DNA of 11,462 nt from Tepidiphilus sp. (GTDB taxonomy: Bacteria > Pseudomonadota > Gammaproteobacteria > Burkholderiales > Rhodocyclaceae), in the NCBI GenBank assembly GCA_028684345.1, contig JAQUGB010000039.1, positions 1 through 11,462 on the forward strand. The letters run 5' to 3'. Below the pieces are notes generated by a model. The model searched no databases. It was not told the origin of the DNA and was given only the letters and a program-made list of their open reading frames with translations. The translations under genes were made by a program, and so were the position numbers. Below are positions 8,682-11,462 of this stretch, one piece after another (positions within the stretch are counted from its first letter, which is position 1; every line of letters starts with the position of its first letter).

Positions 8682-8970
8682 AAACCGGCGAGACGTCGAT
8701 CGTCACGCCTGGACCGTAGTACGGCCGCGCATAGCGATACTCCACCACCCGCGGCGGCGGCGCCCAGTCGCGATAGATCACCGTCTTCTCACGCACCACC
8801 GTCACCGGCCGCCGATCCCAACCGTAATGACGCCCATGGTCATGGCGCTCGATCACCACCACGTCCGGCCGCCCTGGATGATGGCCCCATTCCCCCGGCC
8901 TTCCCGCCCACGCCGACGTCACTCCCAGCAACAGGGCTCCCAGTCCGAGCACGATCTTCTTCGTATTCAT
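8665..8970 (-). CDS. Small exported basic His/Tyr/Pro-rich protein, unknown function
   Basis: A 101-residue protein that I do not recognise. It starts at ATG 8970 with a strong ribosome site (GGAGGAAGG on the - strand, bases 8974-8982). An in-frame upstream extension to 9057 exists but would bury the signal peptide. Residues 1-22 form a textbook signal peptide: N-terminal lysines, a Leu/Gly-rich core, and TSAWA before a probable cleavage at 22/23. No lipobox cysteine is present. The mature part (about 79 residues) has no Cys, five His within 30-48 (GHHPGRP and ERHDHGRHYGW), many Arg, and a Tyr/Pro-rich second half (PPPRVVEYRYARPYYGPG). A periplasmic or envelope location is likely, with metal or polyanion binding possible but unproven. 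Signal peptide and ribosome site make it a real gene despite antisense overlap with the end of hemF. Confidence 0.8.
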   Translation of the reverse strand: MNTKKIVLGLGALLLGVTSAWAGRPGEWGHHPGRPDVVVIERHDHGRHYGWDRRPVTVVREKTVIYRDWAPPPRVVEYRYARPYYGPGVTIDVSPVFIPFR

Positions 8971-8973
8971 GAT

Positions 8974-8982
8974 CCTTCCTCC
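8974..8982 (-). promoter_or_regulatory. Strong ribosome binding site deciding the small exported gene's start
   Basis: Read on the - strand this is GGAGGAAGG, with the GGAGG core seven bases before the ATG at 8970. It is one of the strongest Shine-Dalgarno matches in the window and argues for 8970 rather than any upstream start. Confidence 0.8.
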
Positions 8983-9020
8983 GGCAAAGCTGTCTTTTTC
9001 CTGACTACAGAATAGCGTCC

Positions 9021-9035
9021 CTGGCGCTTCGCCAG
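9021..9035. repeat. Short perfect inverted repeat in divergent intergenic region
   Basis: CTGGCG-CTT-CGCCAG forms a perfect 6-bp stem with a 3-base loop. No T-run follows it on either strand, so it is not an intrinsic terminator. It sits just upstream of a weak -10-like TATTCT on the - strand (plus bases 9009-9014), where it could act as an operator for the small exported gene. Confidence 0.4.
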
Positions 9036-9080
9036 CGTAAAAAGGTGTTTCGCCCAAAGTACGGCGGCAAAGCGCCTTCT

Positions 9081-9089
9081 TGCTACAAT
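9081..9089 (+). promoter_or_regulatory. Extended -10 promoter element for pyk
   Basis: TGCTACAAT combines the TGn extension with a TACAAT hexamer (5/6 to TATAAT). No clear -35 lies 17 bases upstream, as is common for extended -10 promoters. Predicted transcription start is near 9096, about 34 bases before the pyk ATG. It is the best promoter-like sequence in the 8971-9129 gap, which otherwise shows only the hairpin at 9021-9035. Confidence 0.5.
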
Positions 9090-9129
9090 GAACGCACGCA
9101 AGCGCGTTGCGCCACTATCCGGAGTGCCC

Positions 9130-10581
9130 ATGCCGCTACGCCACACCAAGATCGTCGCCACACTCGGCCCGGCAAGCTCCAGCGCCGAGGTGCTCGGCCG
9201 CATGATCGATGCCGGGCTCGACGTCGCCCGGCTCAACTTCTCCCACGGCAGCGCTGACGAGCACCGCGCCCGTGCCAAACTGGTGCGCGAGCTCGCCCTC
9301 GAGCGCGAAAGGCCCGTGGGACTACTCGGCGATCTGCAAGGGCCCAAGATCCGCATCGGCAAATTCGCCCAGGGAAAAATCACGCTCGAGCGCGGGCAGA
9401 AATTCGTGCTCGACGTCCGCTGCCCCGTAGGCGACGAAACCCGGGTCGGGCTCGACTATCCCGATCTGCCGCGCGACGTGCGCCCCGGCGACGTGCTGCT
9501 GCTCGACGATGGCAAGATCCGGCTGCAGGTCGATTACGTCGCCGGCGATCGCATCCATACCACGGTGCTCGTGGGCGGCGTGCTCTCCGATCACAAAGGC
9601 ATCAACCGCCAGGGCGGCGGCCTCTCGGCCCCGGCGCTCACAGCCAAGGACATGGAAGACATCCGGCTCGCCGCCGAGATCGGCGTCGACTTCCTTGCCG
9701 TGTCTTTTCCCAAGAACGCCGCCGACATCTACATGGCGCGCCAGCTCATGCGCGCTGCCGGCGGGCACGCGCTCATCATCGCCAAGATCGAGCGCATCGA
9801 GGCGGTGCAAAACCTCGAGGAAATCCTGCAGGCGAGCGACGGCATCATGGTCGCGCGCGGCGATCTCGCCGTCGAAGTGGGCGATGCCACGGTACCGGCG
9901 CTGCAGAAAAAGATGCTGCGGCTCGCGCGCGAGCGCAACCGGCTCGCCATCACCGCCACGCAGATGATGGAATCGATGATCGAAAGTCCCGTGCCCACGC
10001 GCGCCGAAGTCTCGGACGTGGCCAACGCCGTGCTCGACGGCACCGACGCGGTCATGCTCTCGGCCGAGACCGCCAGCGGGCGCTATCCGGTCGAGACGGT
10101 GGAAGCCATGCACCGCGTCTGCCTCGAAGCCGAACGCTCGCAGGAGAGCTCGCTCGACCGGGAGCTGCTCGACCGGGTCTTCACCCGCATCGACGAAGCG
10201 ATCGCCATGTCGGCCATCTGGACCGGCTGGCACCTGCGCGTCAAGGCGATCGCCGCCATGACGCAGACCGGCGCCACCGCCCTGTGGATGAGCCGCATCA
10301 ACTGCGGCGTACCCATCTTCGCCCTCACCCCCGACGAGCACACGCGCAACCAGATGACGCTCTACCGCCAGGTCACCCCCATCCTCGTGTCACAGCTACA
10401 CCAAGACCGCGACGAGATGCTGTGGGAGGCGGAAAAGATCCTGCTCGAGCGCGGCATCGTCGCCTACGACGATCTCATCGCGCTCACCATCGGCGAACCC
10501 ATCGGCGTGCCCGGCGGCACCAACACCCTCAAGATCGTGCGCGTCGGACAGACCCTGCGGGCGAGCGTCCCGCCGGTGTAG
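9130..10581 (+). CDS. pyk: Pyruvate kinase (PykA type)
   Basis: Transfers phosphate from phosphoenolpyruvate to ADP, the last step of glycolysis. It has 483 aa from ATG 9130, which has GGAG (9121-9124) five bases upstream; an earlier in-frame ATG at 9088 overlaps the promoter. Visible are ARLNFSHGS (33-41), GDLQGPKIRIG (67-77), the linker B domain, AVSFPK (190-195), the catalytic lysine and metal ligand in IAKIER (Lys219, Glu221), MVARGDLAVEVG (240-251), TATQMMESM (275-283), and PTRAEVSDVANAVLDGTDAV followed by MLSAETASG. The C-terminal allosteric domain is complete. GDLQGPK and overall similarity place it with E. coli PykA rather than PykF. The Lys73 in GPKIRI replaces the Glu of potassium-dependent enzymes. 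An aldolase gene follows after 39 bases. Confidence 0.97.
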   Translation: MPLRHTKIVATLGPASSSAEVLGRMIDAGLDVARLNFSHGSADEHRARAKLVRELALERERPVGLLGDLQGPKIRIGKFAQGKITLERGQKFVLDVRCPVGDETRVGLDYPDLPRDVRPGDVLLLDDGKIRLQVDYVAGDRIHTTVLVGGVLSDHKGINRQGGGLSAPALTAKDMEDIRLAAEIGVDFLAVSFPKNAADIYMARQLMRAAGGHALIIAKIERIEAVQNLEEILQASDGIMVARGDLAVEVGDATVPALQKKMLRLARERNRLAITATQMMESMIESPVPTRAEVSDVANAVLDGTDAVMLSAETASGRYPVETVEAMHRVCLEAERSQESSLDRELLDRVFTRIDEAIAMSAIWTGWHLRVKAIAAMTQTGATALWMSRINCGVPIFALTPDEHTRNQMTLYRQVTPILVSQLHQDRDEMLWEAEKILLERGIVAYDDLIALTIGEPIGVPGGTNTLKIVRVGQTLRASVPPV

Positions 10582-10584
10582 AAT
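10579..10584 (+). promoter_or_regulatory. Possible -10 box for fba overlapping pyk stop
   Basis: TAGAAT (5/6 to TATAAT) spans the pyk stop codon, 37 bases before the aldolase ATG. No good -35 is visible 16-18 bases upstream, so a separate promoter for the aldolase is only a possibility alongside read-through from pyk. Confidence 0.25.
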
Positions 10585-10606
10585 CCGCCCGAACGATCCG
10601 CTCCCA

Positions 10607-10611
10607 AGGAG
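10607..10611 (+). promoter_or_regulatory. Ribosome binding site of fba
   Basis: AGGAG within AAGGAGAAA lies nine bases before the ATG at 10621. It fixes the aldolase start. Confidence 0.75.
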
Positions 10612-10620
10612 AAACGACCC

Positions 10621-11462
10621 ATGCCTCTCGTCTCGATGCGCCAGCTGCTCGATCACGCCGCCGAACACGGCTACGGCATTCCCGCCTTCAACGTGAACAA
10701 CCTCGAACAGGTGCAGGCGATCATGGAAGCCGCGGCCGAGACCGACAGCCCGGTGATCATGCAAGCCTCGGCCGGCGCACGCAAGTATGCCGGGGAGCCC
10801 TTCCTGCGCCACCTGCTGCTTGCCGCGGTCGAATCCTACCCGCATCTGCCGGTGGTGATGCACCAGGACCACGGCCAGACCCCGGCCGTGTGCATGGCCG
10901 CCATCCGCTCCGGCTTCACCAGCGTGATGATGGACGGCTCTCTGCTGGAAGACGGCAAGACCCCTTCTTCCTACGACTACAACGTGGCCGTCACCCAGGA
11001 AGTGGTGCGCTTCGCCCATTACATCGGCGTGACGGTGGAAGCCGAACTTGGCTGTCTGGGCTCGCTCGAGACCGGCCAGGCGGGCGAGGAAGACGGCATC
11101 GGCGCGGCCGGAACGCTCGCGCACTCGATGCTGCTCACCGACCCCGAGCAGGCCGCCGACTTCGTACGCGCCACGCAGTGCGACGCGCTGGCGATCGCCA
11201 TCGGCACCAGCCACGGCGCCTACAAGTTCTCGCGCAAGCCCACCGGCGACATCCTGGCCATCGAGCGCGTGAAAGAGATCCACGCCCGGCTGCCCAACAC
11301 CCACCTCGTCATGCACGGCTCCTCCAGCGTGCCGCAGGAGCTGCTCGAAGAGATCCGGCGCTACGGCGGCGACATGAAAGAGACCTATGGCGTGCCCGTC
11401 GAGGAAATTCAAACCGCCATCCGCTACGGCGTGCGCAAGATCAACATCGACACCGACATCCG
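10621..11462 (+). CDS. fba: Class II fructose-1,6-bisphosphate aldolase, Calvin-cycle subtype, 3'-truncated
   Basis: Zinc-dependent aldolase that interconverts fructose-1,6-bisphosphate with dihydroxyacetone phosphate and glyceraldehyde-3-phosphate; related enzymes also make sedoheptulose bisphosphate in the Calvin cycle. The window holds 280 codons, about 80% of the usual length near 350. Visible are GYGIPAFNVNN (17-27), VMHQDHG (79-85) with catalytic Asp83 and zinc ligand His84, GFTSVMMDGS (98-107), VEAELGCLG (139-147), the zinc ligands His198 (GTSHGAYKF) and His232 (VMHGSSS), and the substrate-site NIDTD (275-279). This pattern matches the class II group often labelled CbbA/FbaA in betaproteobacteria. 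The frame is open to the window end with no stop. It follows pyk closely and may be co-transcribed with it. Confidence 0.95.
   Translation, partial: MPLVSMRQLLDHAAEHGYGIPAFNVNNLEQVQAIMEAAAETDSPVIMQASAGARKYAGEPFLRHLLLAAVESYPHLPVVMHQDHGQTPAVCMAAIRSGFTSVMMDGSLLEDGKTPSSYDYNVAVTQEVVRFAHYIGVTVEAELGCLGSLETGQAGEEDGIGAAGTLAHSMLLTDPEQAADFVRATQCDALAIAIGTSHGAYKFSRKPTGDILAIERVKEIHARLPNTHLVMHGSSSVPQELLEEIRRYGGDMKETYGVPVEEIQTAIRYGVRKINIDTDI

Noticed and set aside
9021..9035. Hairpin CTGGCG-CTT-CGCCAG as an intrinsic terminator
   Set aside because: No T-run follows on either strand. It also lies upstream of both divergent genes, not at a gene end.

Overview
The window is a GC-rich (roughly two-thirds G+C by eye), densely coded stretch of a bacterial chromosome. 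It contains housekeeping genes almost wall to wall. The Fis-type regulator next to dusB, the short Fis protein (82 aa), the oxygen-dependent HemF, the PykA-type pyruvate kinase beside a Calvin-type class II aldolase, and the order dusB-fis-purH-purD-hemF together point to a betaproteobacterium. A Rhodocyclales- or Hydrogenophilaceae-like lineage that can respire oxygen and may fix CO2 is my best guess. That placement is inferred from gene content and protein similarity remembered from known families, not from a search.

Layout from left to right, all on the + strand unless noted. (1) The 3' three-quarters of metG (methionyl-tRNA synthetase), overlapping by 4 bases a SulP/DauA-like anion transporter gene with a C-terminal STAS domain. 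(2) A short non-coding gap (3320-3519), most of which is a 141-bp MITE-like element bounded by 19-bp imperfect inverted repeats and flanked by TA. The left TA lies in the transporter's stop codon, and the right end abuts the likely dusB promoter. (3) A compact run dusB-fis-purH-purD-hemF, probably one operon: ATGA overlaps join dusB/fis and purD/hemF, and the other gaps are 21 and 28 bases. (4) A small gene on the - strand (8665-8970) encoding an exported, basic, His/Tyr/Pro-rich protein of unknown function, which overlaps the end of hemF tail to tail by 17 bases. (5) A 159-base divergent intergenic region with a hairpin/dyad and a good extended -10 for pyk. (6) pyk (PykA-type pyruvate kinase), then after 39 bases the first 280 codons of a class II fructose-bisphosphate aldolase, cut by the window edge.

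Functionally, dusB and fis tie tRNA dihydrouridylation to a growth-rate-linked nucleoid regulator. purH and purD supply de novo purine synthesis, and hemF supplies haem under aerobic conditions. pyk and fba belong to lower glycolysis/gluconeogenesis, or to the Calvin cycle if the host is autotrophic. No stretch longer than about 200 bases lacks a gene. I saw no tRNA, rRNA, CRISPR array, complete insertion sequence or phage gene, and no evidence of an undescribed multi-gene system. The most unusual items are the MITE-like element at a stop codon/promoter junction and the small unknown exported protein.
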